Positions 39,290 to 48,122 of a stretch of 62,209 nucleotides of DNA are shown here, piece by piece; position 1 is the stretch's first letter; every line of letters starts with the position of its first letter. Under the pieces are notes generated by a model, which did not search any database, was not told where the DNA came from, and worked only from the letters and a program-made list of their open reading frames with translations. The position numbers were made by a program, and so were the translations under genes. The stretch lies in assembly GCA_902601455.1 (NCBI GenBank), contig CACKNC010000008.1, forward strand, positions 1-62,209. The letters are read 5' to 3'. The stretch comes from an uncultured Alphaproteobacteria bacterium. GTDB lineage: Bacteria; Pseudomonadota; Alphaproteobacteria; HIMB59; GCA-002718135.

Positions 39290-39434
39290 TACCTATCACA
39301 ATTGCAACAAGTTTTTTACTTTACAATTTAGGATTTGTAGAAACCCCTCTATTTATTCCAACTAATAAAGTCAAGTTTTCTTAAAATTTAAAAATTTTCC
39401 AGGATTTCTGGGTGAATTGAGGTATAGAGACTTT

Positions 39435-40253
39435 ATGCAAAAAATAGAATTTACCAAAATGCACGGATTAGGAAATGATTTTGTTATCATTGACAGAAGA
39501 TCAAATAAAATTGAAATAAATGATAATTTAATTCAAAAATTAAGTGATCGAAGAACAGGTGCTGGCTGTGACCAACTCATTACTATTAATTATCCAGCAA
39601 GTGGTAATGCTGATGTGAGTATTGATATTTTTAATCCCTCTGGAGATAAAGCAGAAGCATGTGGAAATGGAACTAGATGTGTTGCAAAAATTCTTTTTGA
39701 TGAAAATAATGAAAAAGAAACTCTAAAAATTTTATCAGATGCAGGAACGCTAATAGCAAAAAAATCTGGTGATGAAATAAGTGTAAATATGGGAAAAATT
39801 ACTACAGATTGGAAAAAAATACCCCTTAGTGAAGAAATGGATCCATTAAATATTCCAATTGAAGTTAAAGGTTTTAATAAAGGGGTTGCAGTAAATATTG
39901 GTAATCCGCATATAGTTTTTTTTGGAAAATCAATTGAAAATATAAGTTTGAGTCAATTAGGACCAAAAATTGAAAAACATAATTTTTTTCCAAATAAAAC
40001 TAATGTTGAGTTTATCGAAATATTAAATTCGAATACAATTAAAATGAAAGTTTGGGAGAGAGGAGCAGGTGTAACACTTGCATGTGGGAGTGGTGCTTGT
40101 GCAGCCGTTTATGCAGGGTGGAAAAAAAAATTGATAGAGAGCAGTGCTGAAGTTCAACTTGAAAAAGGATCCTTGCATATAAATATAATTGATGAGGAAG
40201 CTATCATGACTGGCCCTGCGGAAATTAGTTATAATGGAAATATTCAAATTTAA
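39435..40253 (+). CDS. dapF: Diaminopimelate epimerase
   Basis: A 272-aa PLP-independent epimerase converting LL-DAP to meso-DAP for lysine and peptidoglycan. The ATG at 39435 (MQKIEFTKMHGLGNDFVIID) is chosen over a TTG six codons upstream. The two active-site cysteines are in EACGNGTRC and LACGSGACAA. Divergent from ffh across 195 bp; mtaB follows after 2 nt, the dapF-mtaB-ftsY order being common in alphaproteobacteria. Confidence 0.96.
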   Translation: MQKIEFTKMHGLGNDFVIIDRRSNKIEINDNLIQKLSDRRTGAGCDQLITINYPASGNADVSIDIFNPSGDKAEACGNGTRCVAKILFDENNEKETLKILSDAGTLIAKKSGDEISVNMGKITTDWKKIPLSEEMDPLNIPIEVKGFNKGVAVNIGNPHIVFFGKSIENISLSQLGPKIEKHNFFPNKTNVEFIEILNSNTIKMKVWERGAGVTLACGSGACAAVYAGWKKKLIESSAEVQLEKGSLHINIIDEEAIMTGPAEISYNGNIQI

Positions 40254-40255
40254 TA

Positions 40256-41515
40256 ATGGATAAAAAGAATTCTCTTATTAATCTTGGTTGTAGACTTAAT
40301 ATTTATGAGGGTGAGATTATTAAAAATCATCTAAATAATAATAATATAAAAAACGTTACAGTTATAAATTCATGTGCAGTTACTGCTGAAGCAGAAAAAA
40401 AAGTTGCATATGAAATACGAAAGGCAAAAAGAACTAATCCTGAAAATAAAATTATTGTTACAGGGTGTGCAGCTCAAATTAATCCTAAAAAATATCATAC
40501 CATAAAAGAAGTTGATTTAGTTTTAGGAAATAAAGAAAAGTTACTTTCTAGTGTATGGGATAATTTAAATTTCTCTAAACCAATACAGGTTGATGATATT
40601 TTGTTAGAAAAAAAAACAGTTCCTTCTACAATTGAAAAGTTTGATGGTAAATCAAGAGCATATATAGAAATTCAGCAAGGTTGTGATCATCGTTGTACGT
40701 TTTGCATTATACCTTATGGCAGAGGAAACAACAGGAGTGTGCCCGCTGGGGCAATAGTTGAAAGAATAAAAAAAATTGTTAAAAACGGTTATAAGGAAGT
40801 TGTTTTAACTGGCGTTGATATAACTGATTATGGTAAAGATTTACCTGCAAAACCAACATTTTCAAATTTAATAAAGAGGATAATAAAACTTGTTCCTGAT
40901 CTAGAACAATTAAGATTATCGTCAATTGATTGTGCTGAAATTGATGAAGAATTTTGGGATTTGTTATCTGAAAAAAAATTGATGCCCCACTTTCATATAA
41001 GTTTACAAGCAGGTAATAATTTGATTTTAAAAAGAATGAAAAGACGTCACTCAAGAGAAATGGCAATCGATTTTTGTAATAAAGTTTTGTCTAAAAGAAA
41101 GGAAGCGACATTTGGTGCAGATTTAATTGCAGGCTTCCCAACAGAAACTGATGAAATGTTCAAAGATACTTTAGACTTAGTTGATCAGTGTCATCTTACT
41201 CACCTTCATGTTTTTTCTTATTCTCCTCGTATTAATACTCCTGCTGCGCGTATGCCACAAGTTGATAAATCTACAATTAAAAATAGAGCAAATACGTTGC
41301 GTCAAATGGGAATAGAAAAACTTAAAAAGCATCTTACAAAAAAAATAGGTAAAAAAGATTTAATTTTAATTGAAAAATTTCAGAATGAAAATTCTATAGG
41401 TAAGGATCAAAATTTCTTTAACGTTATTGTAAATGAAAAAATTAAAGAAGGGGAAATTGTAGCTTGTGTTTATACTGGAATTAGTAATGATATGTTAATA
41501 GCCAAAAGAATATGA
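40256..41515 (+). CDS. mtaB: tRNA t6A37 methylthiotransferase MtaB
   Basis: A 419-aa radical-SAM enzyme that adds a methylthio group to t6A37 of tRNAs. The N-terminal UPF0004 domain has three cluster cysteines (Cys12 in LGCRLN, Cys40 in INSCAVT, Cys71 in TGCAAQ). The radical-SAM motif CDHRCTFC (Cys143, 147, 150) follows, then GVDITDYG, RLSSIDCAEID, PHFHISLQAGNN, and a short TRAM region. The GCRLNxYEGE start and SIDCAEID point to MtaB rather than MiaB. It overlaps ftsY by 4 nt. Confidence 0.94.
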   Translation: MDKKNSLINLGCRLNIYEGEIIKNHLNNNNIKNVTVINSCAVTAEAEKKVAYEIRKAKRTNPENKIIVTGCAAQINPKKYHTIKEVDLVLGNKEKLLSSVWDNLNFSKPIQVDDILLEKKTVPSTIEKFDGKSRAYIEIQQGCDHRCTFCIIPYGRGNNRSVPAGAIVERIKKIVKNGYKEVVLTGVDITDYGKDLPAKPTFSNLIKRIIKLVPDLEQLRLSSIDCAEIDEEFWDLLSEKKLMPHFHISLQAGNNLILKRMKRRHSREMAIDFCNKVLSKRKEATFGADLIAGFPTETDEMFKDTLDLVDQCHLTHLHVFSYSPRINTPAARMPQVDKSTIKNRANTLRQMGIEKLKKHLTKKIGKKDLILIEKFQNENSIGKDQNFFNVIVNEKIKEGEIVACVYTGISNDMLIAKRI

Positions 41516-42426
41516 GTTTATTCTCTAAATTTAAAAACAACCTTCAAAAAACATCTAACTTTTTATCATCAAATATACTTACTTCTTTTCAAAATAAAAA
41601 AGTTAATGCAGAGACCTTAGAAGAATTGGAGGCTGTTTTAATTTCTGCTGATATAAGTTTAGATGTAGTAGAAAAATTAATAAATTCAGTTCGTAAAGTT
41701 AAAACATCAGATCAAGATATCACAAAAACAGTTTTACTAACACTAGCTAAAGAAATAGAAATTATTCTTCAGCCAAGAGAGGGTGGCTCAGTTGAAGAAA
41801 ACAATAACAATAAAAAAATATTGATTTTTGTAGGCGTGAATGGAAGTGGTAAAACAACAACTATAGGAAAAATAGCAAATCAAATTCCTAGCGAAAAAAA
41901 AGTGTTAATTGCTGCTTGTGATACATTTAGAGCTGCAGCAATTGATCAATTAAAAGATTGGGCTCATAAAAATCAAAATGATTTTTTTTCTGGAAATGCT
42001 AATCAAGACCCTGCAAGTGTTGCCTTTCAATCAACTGAAAAATTTAACAAAGAAAATTACGATTATCTAATTATTGATACAGCAGGAAGATTATCTAATA
42101 ATACAAATTTGGTTAACCAATTAGTAAAACTAAAAAATGTAGTTTCTAAAATAAATACCCAAACCATTATTGAAACAGTTTTAGTATTAGATGGAACCAA
42201 TGGATCAAATATGATTAAGCAAGTAGAGATTTTTGGCAAAGAGTTAAATGTATCAAGTATTATAATTACGAAATTAGATGGTACTGCTAAAGGTGGGGCT
42301 TTAATTTCAATTGCAAATAAATATGAAATACCTATAAGTTACGTTGGTCTTGGAGAAAAAACTGAAGACCTTGTGGTTTTTAGTGCTAAAAATTTTTCAA
42401 GGTCTTTATTAAATTTGGAAGAATAA
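41512..42426 (+). CDS. ftsY: SRP receptor FtsY (NG domain only)
   Basis: A 304-aa GTPase that docks Ffh-ribosome complexes at the membrane. GVNGSGKTTTIGK (108-120), ACDTFRAAAIDQLK, IIDTAGRLSNN, ITKLDGTAKGGAL and GLGEKTEDLVVF are present. The long acidic A-domain of E. coli FtsY is absent, as in many alphaproteobacteria; a short amphipathic N-terminus (LFSKFKNNLQKTSNFL) probably serves membrane contact. Coupled to mtaB by a 4-nt overlap. Confidence 0.96.
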   Translation: MSLFSKFKNNLQKTSNFLSSNILTSFQNKKVNAETLEELEAVLISADISLDVVEKLINSVRKVKTSDQDITKTVLLTLAKEIEIILQPREGGSVEENNNNKKILIFVGVNGSGKTTTIGKIANQIPSEKKVLIAACDTFRAAAIDQLKDWAHKNQNDFFSGNANQDPASVAFQSTEKFNKENYDYLIIDTAGRLSNNTNLVNQLVKLKNVVSKINTQTIIETVLVLDGTNGSNMIKQVEIFGKELNVSSIIITKLDGTAKGGALISIANKYEIPISYVGLGEKTEDLVVFSAKNFSRSLLNLEE

Positions 42427-42427
42427 G

Positions 42428-42967
42428 ATGAAGTCTTTATATAAACTTTTAATTGATATTGGGCCCTTAGCAGTTTTTTTTATTTTTTATACAAGAAGTG
42501 GTCTGCAAGCTTCTATCTTACCTTTTATGATAGCGACTGTAATTGCCGTTTTGTTTTCTTACATTCTAGAAAAAAAAATTCCTATAATGCCAACTGTTGG
42601 TGCAGGAATTGTTTTATTATTTGGTGGTTTAACAATTTATTTTGATAACGATGTATTTTTTAAAATGAAACCAACAATTATTAACGTCCTTTTTGCAGTA
42701 ATTCTTTATGGTGGCATATTAATAAACAAACCTCTTTTAAAATATCTTCTTGGAGCAGCCCTTAAGCTTGAAGAGACAGGGTGGAAAATACTTACCCAAC
42801 GTTGGATAGGTTTTTTTATCGCACTAGCAGTTTTAAATGAAATTGTATGGAGAACTCAATCAACAGATATTTGGGTAAATTTTAAAGTTTTTGGAATTCT
42901 GCCAATTACTTTTATTTTTACAATGACTCAATTTTCTTTGATAAAAAAATATCAAATCGAAGATTAA
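42428..42967 (+). CDS. yciB: Inner membrane-spanning protein YciB (IspZ/septation protein A)
   Basis: A 179-aa protein with five or six hydrophobic spans. DIGPLAVFFIFYTRSGL, VGAGIVLLFGGLTIYFDN, MKPTIINVLFAVIL, LTQRWIGFFIALAVLNEIVWR and NFKVFGILPITFIFTMTQ match the YciB family closely. It is linked to envelope elongation and division in gammaproteobacteria and to septation in Shigella. Follows ftsY after 1 nt and interlocks its stop with convergent pgk (TTAA). Confidence 0.92.
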   Translation: MKSLYKLLIDIGPLAVFFIFYTRSGLQASILPFMIATVIAVLFSYILEKKIPIMPTVGAGIVLLFGGLTIYFDNDVFFKMKPTIINVLFAVILYGGILINKPLLKYLLGAALKLEETGWKILTQRWIGFFIALAVLNEIVWRTQSTDIWVNFKVFGILPITFIFTMTQFSLIKKYQIED

Positions 42968-44160
42968 GAAAATCTATTTTCTTTTAAAGCAATAACCCCT
43001 GGAGACTCATTACCTTCTAACCACTCAAGAAAAGCACCTCCAGCGTTTGAAATATAATCAAATCCATCTTCAGATTTTGTATTTTTTATTGCTGACACAG
43101 TATCACCTCCACCAGCAAGGGTATTAATATTTAATTTTTTTGCATTTAATTTGATTGTTTCAGCAATTGCATTCGTACCTGTGTCATATGGTTTGAATTC
43201 AAAAGCTCCTAGGGGCCCATTCCATAAAACCATTTTTGAATTAACAATTTGTTGATTAATCAATTTTATAGTTTTTTCCCCTATATCTAATACAATATCA
43301 TCTGATGAAATGTCATCAACATTACACTTTATAGGATTTGTATCTTTTATGTTTTTTCCACACATCACATCTACTGGCAGAATTAATTTACAATTAAAAT
43401 TTTTTGCTTTTAATTGAATATTTAAAGCTTCATTAGTTAGTTGATTTTCAACAAGAGAATTACCTATATTTTTTTTATTAGCTAATAAAAAAGTATTAGC
43501 CATTGCACCTCCTATAGCGATTGAACTAAATTGCTTTATTAAATTATTTAAAAGTTGAATCTTTGTAGATATTTTTGAACCACCCACAATTGCCATGTTT
43601 GGTTTTTTTGATTTTATTAAAAAAAAATTTATATTATCAATCTCATCAACCAGGTGATTGCCTGCGACAGCTGGTAGAAATTTTGGGATACCAGTAATTG
43701 ATGAATGATTTCTATGAGAAACTGAAAAAGCATCGTTAACATAAACATCAAAACAATTACTTATTTTTTTAGCAAACTCTAAATCTATGTTTTCTTCTTC
43801 TTTTTGAAATCTAATATTTTCTAAAAGACAAATTTCTCCATCTTTCATTTGTTCTGTTGTTTTTCTTATGGCCTCCCGATCTAAGTTTTTTAAAAAATAT
43901 ACATTATTAACATTTAATATTTCTTTTAATGTAGGGAGAATAAAAGTTAATGAATATTTATCTACAATTTTCCCGTTGGGTCGACCAAAATGAGAAATTA
44001 TAAAAATTTTGTTTTTATTTAAAATTAATTTTTTTAATGATGTTTTAATTGCAGTTATGCGTGAAGTATCTGTAATCACGCCTTCAATGAGAGGTACATT
44101 TAAATCTGCTCTGAATAAAACTCTTTTGTTTTGAATACTAAAATTTTCTAATTTTTTCAT
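42964..44160 (-). CDS. pgk: Phosphoglycerate kinase
   Basis: A 398-aa glycolytic/gluconeogenic kinase. VLFRADLNVPL, ISHFGRPNGK, VYVNDAFSVSHRNHSSITGI, the MAIVGGSKISTKIQLLNNLI loop, MVLWNGPLGAFE and the nucleotide loop AGGGDTVSAI are seen. The length is normal and no key residue is missing. It stands alone; no fba or gap is adjacent. Divergent from gcrA across 143 bp, and convergent with yciB with interlocked stops. Confidence 0.96.
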   Translation of the reverse strand: MKKLENFSIQNKRVLFRADLNVPLIEGVITDTSRITAIKTSLKKLILNKNKIFIISHFGRPNGKIVDKYSLTFILPTLKEILNVNNVYFLKNLDREAIRKTTEQMKDGEICLLENIRFQKEEENIDLEFAKKISNCFDVYVNDAFSVSHRNHSSITGIPKFLPAVAGNHLVDEIDNINFFLIKSKKPNMAIVGGSKISTKIQLLNNLIKQFSSIAIGGAMANTFLLANKKNIGNSLVENQLTNEALNIQLKAKNFNCKLILPVDVMCGKNIKDTNPIKCNVDDISSDDIVLDIGEKTIKLINQQIVNSKMVLWNGPLGAFEFKPYDTGTNAIAETIKLNAKKLNINTLAGGGDTVSAIKNTKSEDGFDYISNAGGAFLEWLEGNESPGVIALKENRFS

Positions 44161-44225
44161 ATTTTCTAATATTTATACATAAAATTCTTTGTTTTTCGTG
44201 GTTTTTTTAAAAAAAGCTTAGTTTT

Positions 44226-44260
44226 TTGTTTCTATACTTACACATTTAGTATAATTATAC
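44226..44260 (+). promoter_or_regulatory. Probable gcrA promoter with palindrome over the -10 box
   Basis: TTGTTT (44226-44231) and TATAAT (44250-44255) are spaced 18 bp, a good sigma-70-type promoter about 45 nt upstream of the gcrA ATG. The -10 box lies inside a perfect 12-bp palindrome GTATAATTATAC (44249-44260), which could be an operator. Confidence 0.5.
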
Positions 44261-44303
44261 ATATTTGTACTACTACATATAGATAATAAGAGAAAGTTTA
44301 ATA

Positions 44304-44792
44304 ATGTCATGGAATGAGAGTAATGTTGCTAGACTAAGGGAGCTATGGGATCAAGGTTTGCCTACAGCACAAATAGGCAAGTTACTTGGTTTCACTAAAA
44401 ATGCTGTTGTTGGAAAAGCTCATAGAATTGGATTGGAAAGAAGACCCTCTCCAATAAGAAGAACTGCTGTCAAACCTGATAGAAAAAAAGCTAGATCACC
44501 AATTACTCCAAAATTAAATTTTGAAAATTCTGAAGAAAGTAAAGAGAAGACTATAATAAAAGGACATACTAAAGTAGAAGAAGGGTTTCAACCAACTGTT
44601 AAAAATCTTCTGAAAAATAATACAGCAAGGGGTTGTGAGTGGCCTGAAGGCCACCCTGATGAGTCTGACTTTAAATTTTGTGGTAAAGAAAGATTTGAAG
44701 ACAAACCATATTGCTTAGATCATTGTGCTGTAGCATACGTAATACCTGAAAAGGAAGAAACAGATAAGCAACAGATTAATTCAAGAATCTAA
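44304..44792 (+). CDS. gcrA: Cell-cycle regulator GcrA
   Basis: A 162-aa GcrA homologue. The N-terminal DNA-binding part is the family hallmark SWNESNVARLRELWDQGL, with GFTKNAVVGKAHRIGL following; the C-terminus has the CEWPEGHPDESDFKFCG and YCLDHCAVAYV cysteine/His segments. In Caulobacter GcrA works with sigma-70 at GANTC-methylated promoters. Whether the methylase CcrM exists cannot be judged here. Monocistronic; an AT-rich 143-bp promoter region precedes it. Confidence 0.95.
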   Translation: MSWNESNVARLRELWDQGLPTAQIGKLLGFTKNAVVGKAHRIGLERRPSPIRRTAVKPDRKKARSPITPKLNFENSEESKEKTIIKGHTKVEEGFQPTVKNLLKNNTARGCEWPEGHPDESDFKFCGKERFEDKPYCLDHCAVAYVIPEKEETDKQQINSRI

Positions 44793-44843
44793 TTTTTTAA
44801 TAGATTGCTTTGAGCTCTACTGTTAAGAATCATCAATATATTT

Positions 44844-46106
44844 ATGAATGATGTAAATAAATCTAGTATTTTTACACCTGTACTTATTGGTGGAAGTTTA
44901 ATATTACTAATTAGTTTCGCAATACGTTCAACTTTTGGTTTATTTCAAATACCAATTGCTGATCAATTCATGTGGGCTAGATCAGAGTTTTCAATGGCAA
45001 TTGCTATTCAAAATTTGGCTTGGGGCATTGGCACTCCAATATTTAGTGCATTTGCTGAAAAATTTGGTGACAGGAAAGCTATAACACTAGGTTTATTACT
45101 TTATGCAATTGGTATTTTTATAAGTAGTACTGCATCATCTCCTGAAGCTCACCAACTGTTAAATATATTAATTGGATTTGGAATAGCTGGGAGTGGTTTT
45201 GGACCAATTTTAGCTGTTGTAGGAAGAACAGCCTCCCCCGAAAAAAGATCATTGGCTTTGGGGGTTACTACAGCTGCTGGATCAGCAGGTCAAGTTGTCG
45301 GACCTCCTTTTGCAGCATTACTTCTTAATAGTATGCCATGGTCATCTGTTTTCATAATATTTGCAATAATTAGTATTTTTACAATAATATTTGTTCCTTT
45401 ACTTAAATCTAAACCTAAAATAGCTAAAGAGGAAATAGAGGAAAATTTAACTGATGCATTAAGAGAAGCTTTCAAAGACCCCTCTTACACTATGCTCTTT
45501 CTTGGTTTTTTTTCTTGTGGATTTCAATTAGCATTTATAACTGCACATTTCCCTGCATTCATTGCCGAAGCAAGTAGTCCTATAATACAAGGTAGTCTAA
45601 TAAGTGTCATTTGTAATTCAGTTGCATCATTGGGGGCGCTATCAATTGCTCTTATCGGATTGTTTAATATAATAGGATCTATAACAGCTGGTGCATTAGG
45701 GAAACATTTTACAAAAAAATACCTGCTATCAATTATATATACTGGAAGAACAATTGCGGCTATAATGTTTATTATGCTTCCTATAACACCTTTGTCAGTT
45801 GTAATATTTTCTATTGTTATGGGATCATTATGGCTTGCAACTGTTCCTCTTACTTCAGGAATAATTGGTTACATTTATGGTCTCAAGTTTATGGGTACTT
45901 TGTATGGAATAGTTTTTTTATCTCATCAAATTGGGTCTTTCGTTGGGGTCTGGTTAGGTGGATTGTTTTATGATATTTATGGTAGTTATGATTTAGTCTG
46001 GTGGGTAGGTATTGGAGTAGGAGCCTTTTCAGCAATAATTCATTTACCAGTAAAAGAAAAACCTTTAACAGAAAGAAAAATGGATCTTTCCCTATCAAAA
46101 TTATGA
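44844..46106 (+). CDS. MFS transporter (oxalate/monocarboxylate-like)
   Basis: A 420-aa carrier with twelve hydrophobic spans. The A-motif-like AEKFGDRKAI sits between helices 2 and 3, and FGIAGSGFGPILAVVGRTAS then RSLALGVTTAAGSAGQ are typical of the OFA/MCT group (NRRS-type anion transporters). The substrate is unknown. The stop overlaps the gmd ATG by 4 nt (ATGA), so the two genes are translationally coupled although their functions look unrelated. Confidence 0.85.
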   Translation: MNDVNKSSIFTPVLIGGSLILLISFAIRSTFGLFQIPIADQFMWARSEFSMAIAIQNLAWGIGTPIFSAFAEKFGDRKAITLGLLLYAIGIFISSTASSPEAHQLLNILIGFGIAGSGFGPILAVVGRTASPEKRSLALGVTTAAGSAGQVVGPPFAALLLNSMPWSSVFIIFAIISIFTIIFVPLLKSKPKIAKEEIEENLTDALREAFKDPSYTMLFLGFFSCGFQLAFITAHFPAFIAEASSPIIQGSLISVICNSVASLGALSIALIGLFNIIGSITAGALGKHFTKKYLLSIIYTGRTIAAIMFIMLPITPLSVVIFSIVMGSLWLATVPLTSGIIGYIYGLKFMGTLYGIVFLSHQIGSFVGVWLGGLFYDIYGSYDLVWWVGIGVGAFSAIIHLPVKEKPLTERKMDLSLSKL

Positions 46107-47164
46107 AAAAAAAAATTGCTCTTATTACAGGTGTTACCGGTCAAGACGGATCATATCTTGCAGAGTACTTAATAAGTAAAAATTATATTGTACACGGAAT
46201 AAAAAGAAAGTCTTCCTCATTTAATACATCAAGGGTGGATCATCTTTTTCAAGAAGTTCATGAAAAAAAGAAAAAATTTTTTCTTCATTATTGTGATATG
46301 ACAGACTCATTAGGTTTGGTAAATATAATTAAAAATACTAACCCTTCTGAAATATATAATTTAGCTGCCCAAAGTCATGTAAGAGTAAGTTTTGACATTG
46401 CAGAATATACTACAAATGTAAATGCTCTAGGCTTGCTGAGAATATTAGAAGCTGTAAAATCACTAGGTATGATAGATAAAATCAGAATATATCACGCATC
46501 TACTTCTGAGCTTTACGGAAAAGTTAAAAAACCAATACAAGATGAAAAAACAGATTTTTATCCAAGAAGTCCGTACGCAGTATCAAAACTTTTTGCTCAT
46601 TGGATTGGAATTAACTACAGAGAAGCATATAAAATGCACGTCTGCAATGGAATACTTTTTAATCATGAGTCACCCAGAAGAGGTGATACTTTTGTAACAA
46701 AAAAAATTGTTAGTTCAGTTGTAAAAGTTGTAAAAGGTGAGCAAAGCATAATCTATTTAGGAAACTTAAATGCAAAAAGAGATTGGGGGCATGCGAAAGA
46801 TTATGTAAAAGCTATGCATTCTATAATTCAATATAAAAAACCTGATGATTGGGTTATTTCATCTGGAAAAACAACAAGTGTAAGAAGTTTTTTATTAAAG
46901 ACATTCAGCTTTTTTGGAATTTCTCTGTATTTCAAAGGATCTGGATTAAATGAAAAAGGTTATGTAAAAATATGCAAAAATAAGAAATACGACTTAAAAA
47001 AACACAGTTGCGTTATTAGAATTGATCAGAGATATTTTAGACCTACAGAGGTTGATTTGTTAAAAGGAGATTCATCAAAGGCAAGAAAGATTTTAAAGTG
47101 GAGACCCGATTACTCTCTTGATAAACTTATTAAAGAAATGATTGAGCACGAATTAGCTAGTTAA
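46103..47164 (+). CDS. gmd: GDP-mannose 4,6-dehydratase
   Basis: A 353-aa SDR-fold enzyme, first step from GDP-mannose to GDP-fucose or related 6-deoxy sugars. I use the ATG at 46103 (MKKKIALITGVTGQDGSYL), overlapping the MFS stop. The NADP motif GVTGQDGSYLAEYL, RKSSSFNTSRVDHLF, the catalytic Thr-Ser-Glu stretch HASTSELYG, the Tyr-Lys pair in SPYAVSKLFAHW and LFNHESPRRGDTFVTKKI are all intact. The length is normal. Followed after 8 nt by the GDP-fucose synthase gene. Confidence 0.95.
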   Translation: MKKKIALITGVTGQDGSYLAEYLISKNYIVHGIKRKSSSFNTSRVDHLFQEVHEKKKKFFLHYCDMTDSLGLVNIIKNTNPSEIYNLAAQSHVRVSFDIAEYTTNVNALGLLRILEAVKSLGMIDKIRIYHASTSELYGKVKKPIQDEKTDFYPRSPYAVSKLFAHWIGINYREAYKMHVCNGILFNHESPRRGDTFVTKKIVSSVVKVVKGEQSIIYLGNLNAKRDWGHAKDYVKAMHSIIQYKKPDDWVISSGKTTSVRSFLLKTFSFFGISLYFKGSGLNEKGYVKICKNKKYDLKKHSCVIRIDQRYFRPTEVDLLKGDSSKARKILKWRPDYSLDKLIKEMIEHELAS

Positions 47165-47172
47165 TAAAATTA

Positions 47173-48096
47173 ATGATAAAAAAAATATTTATTACTGGCT
47201 CAACTGGAATGGTAGGTAAAAACCTATTAGAAAAATTAAAAAAAAAATATTTAATAATTAGTTCAGATAGAAATAGTCTAGATTTAAAAAATTATAAAGA
47301 TACTAAAAAATTTATTTTAGAATCTAAGCCTGATATAGTTTTACATTGTGCTGGAATAGTTGGTGGTATTCAATTCAATAGTGTTAATAATCAGAAATCT
47401 TTAAATGATAATATAGAGATAGGTAAAAATTTGATAAATGCTTGCTATGAAAAAAAAATTTATAAATTAATAAATTTTAGTAGTTCATGCATTTACCCTA
47501 AAAATATTAATAAGCCTCTTAAAGAAAAAAATATATTAAGTAATTATTTAGAAGAGACAAATGAGGGGTATGCTTTAGCTAAAATTATAGCATTAAAGCT
47601 ATGTGAATATATAAATAAAGAAAATAAAAATTATAATTATAAAACTTTTATTCCTTGTAATCTCTATGGTCAGTACGATAAATTTGATACTTTCAGATCT
47701 CACATGATCCCAGCAGCAATTGAAAAAGTTTATTTAGCTAAAAAAAATAATAGAAAATCAGTTGAAGTTTGGGGTTCTGGAAAAAATAAAAGGGAATTCA
47801 TGCATGTCAGTGATTTGGCAGATTTTACTGATTTTGCACTTAAAAAGTTTAAAAAAGTTCCTAAAATTATAAATGTTGGTACAGGAAAAGATTATTCTAT
47901 AAATCACTACTATAAGATTATTTCAAAAGTAATAGGATATAAGGGAAATTTGCAGCACAATATAAAAAAACCAGAAGGAACAAAGAGAAAAGTAGTGGAT
48001 GTCTCGTTACAAAAAAAATTAGGCTGGATGCCAAAGATAACTTTAGAAGATGGTATCTATAAAACTTACAATTATTATTTATCTCAAAAGAGTTAA
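47173..48096 (+). CDS. fcl: GDP-L-fucose synthase
   Basis: A 307-aa epimerase-reductase that converts the GMD product to GDP-L-fucose. ITGSTGMVGKNLLEKL, LHCAGIVGGIQFN, the active-site SSSCIYPKN, the Tyr-Lys pair in EGYALAKIIAL and the cofactor region FIPCNLYGQYDKFD are present; VEVWGSGKNKREFMHVSDLA is the family's C-terminal hallmark. The gene is even more AT-rich than its neighbours, with many lysine/asparagine codons. No glycosyltransferases are adjacent. Confidence 0.93.
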   Translation: MIKKIFITGSTGMVGKNLLEKLKKKYLIISSDRNSLDLKNYKDTKKFILESKPDIVLHCAGIVGGIQFNSVNNQKSLNDNIEIGKNLINACYEKKIYKLINFSSSCIYPKNINKPLKEKNILSNYLEETNEGYALAKIIALKLCEYINKENKNYNYKTFIPCNLYGQYDKFDTFRSHMIPAAIEKVYLAKKNNRKSVEVWGSGKNKREFMHVSDLADFTDFALKKFKKVPKIINVGTGKDYSINHYYKIISKVIGYKGNLQHNIKKPEGTKRKVVDVSLQKKLGWMPKITLEDGIYKTYNYYLSQKS

Positions 48097-48122
48097 TGCG
48101 TTATTAAATATATGAACATTGT

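Noticed and set aside
46001..46102. Longer N-terminus of GDP-mannose dehydratase
   Set aside because: It would overlap the MFS gene by 100 bp in another frame; the ATG at 46103 gives an ATGA overlap and the normal protein start.
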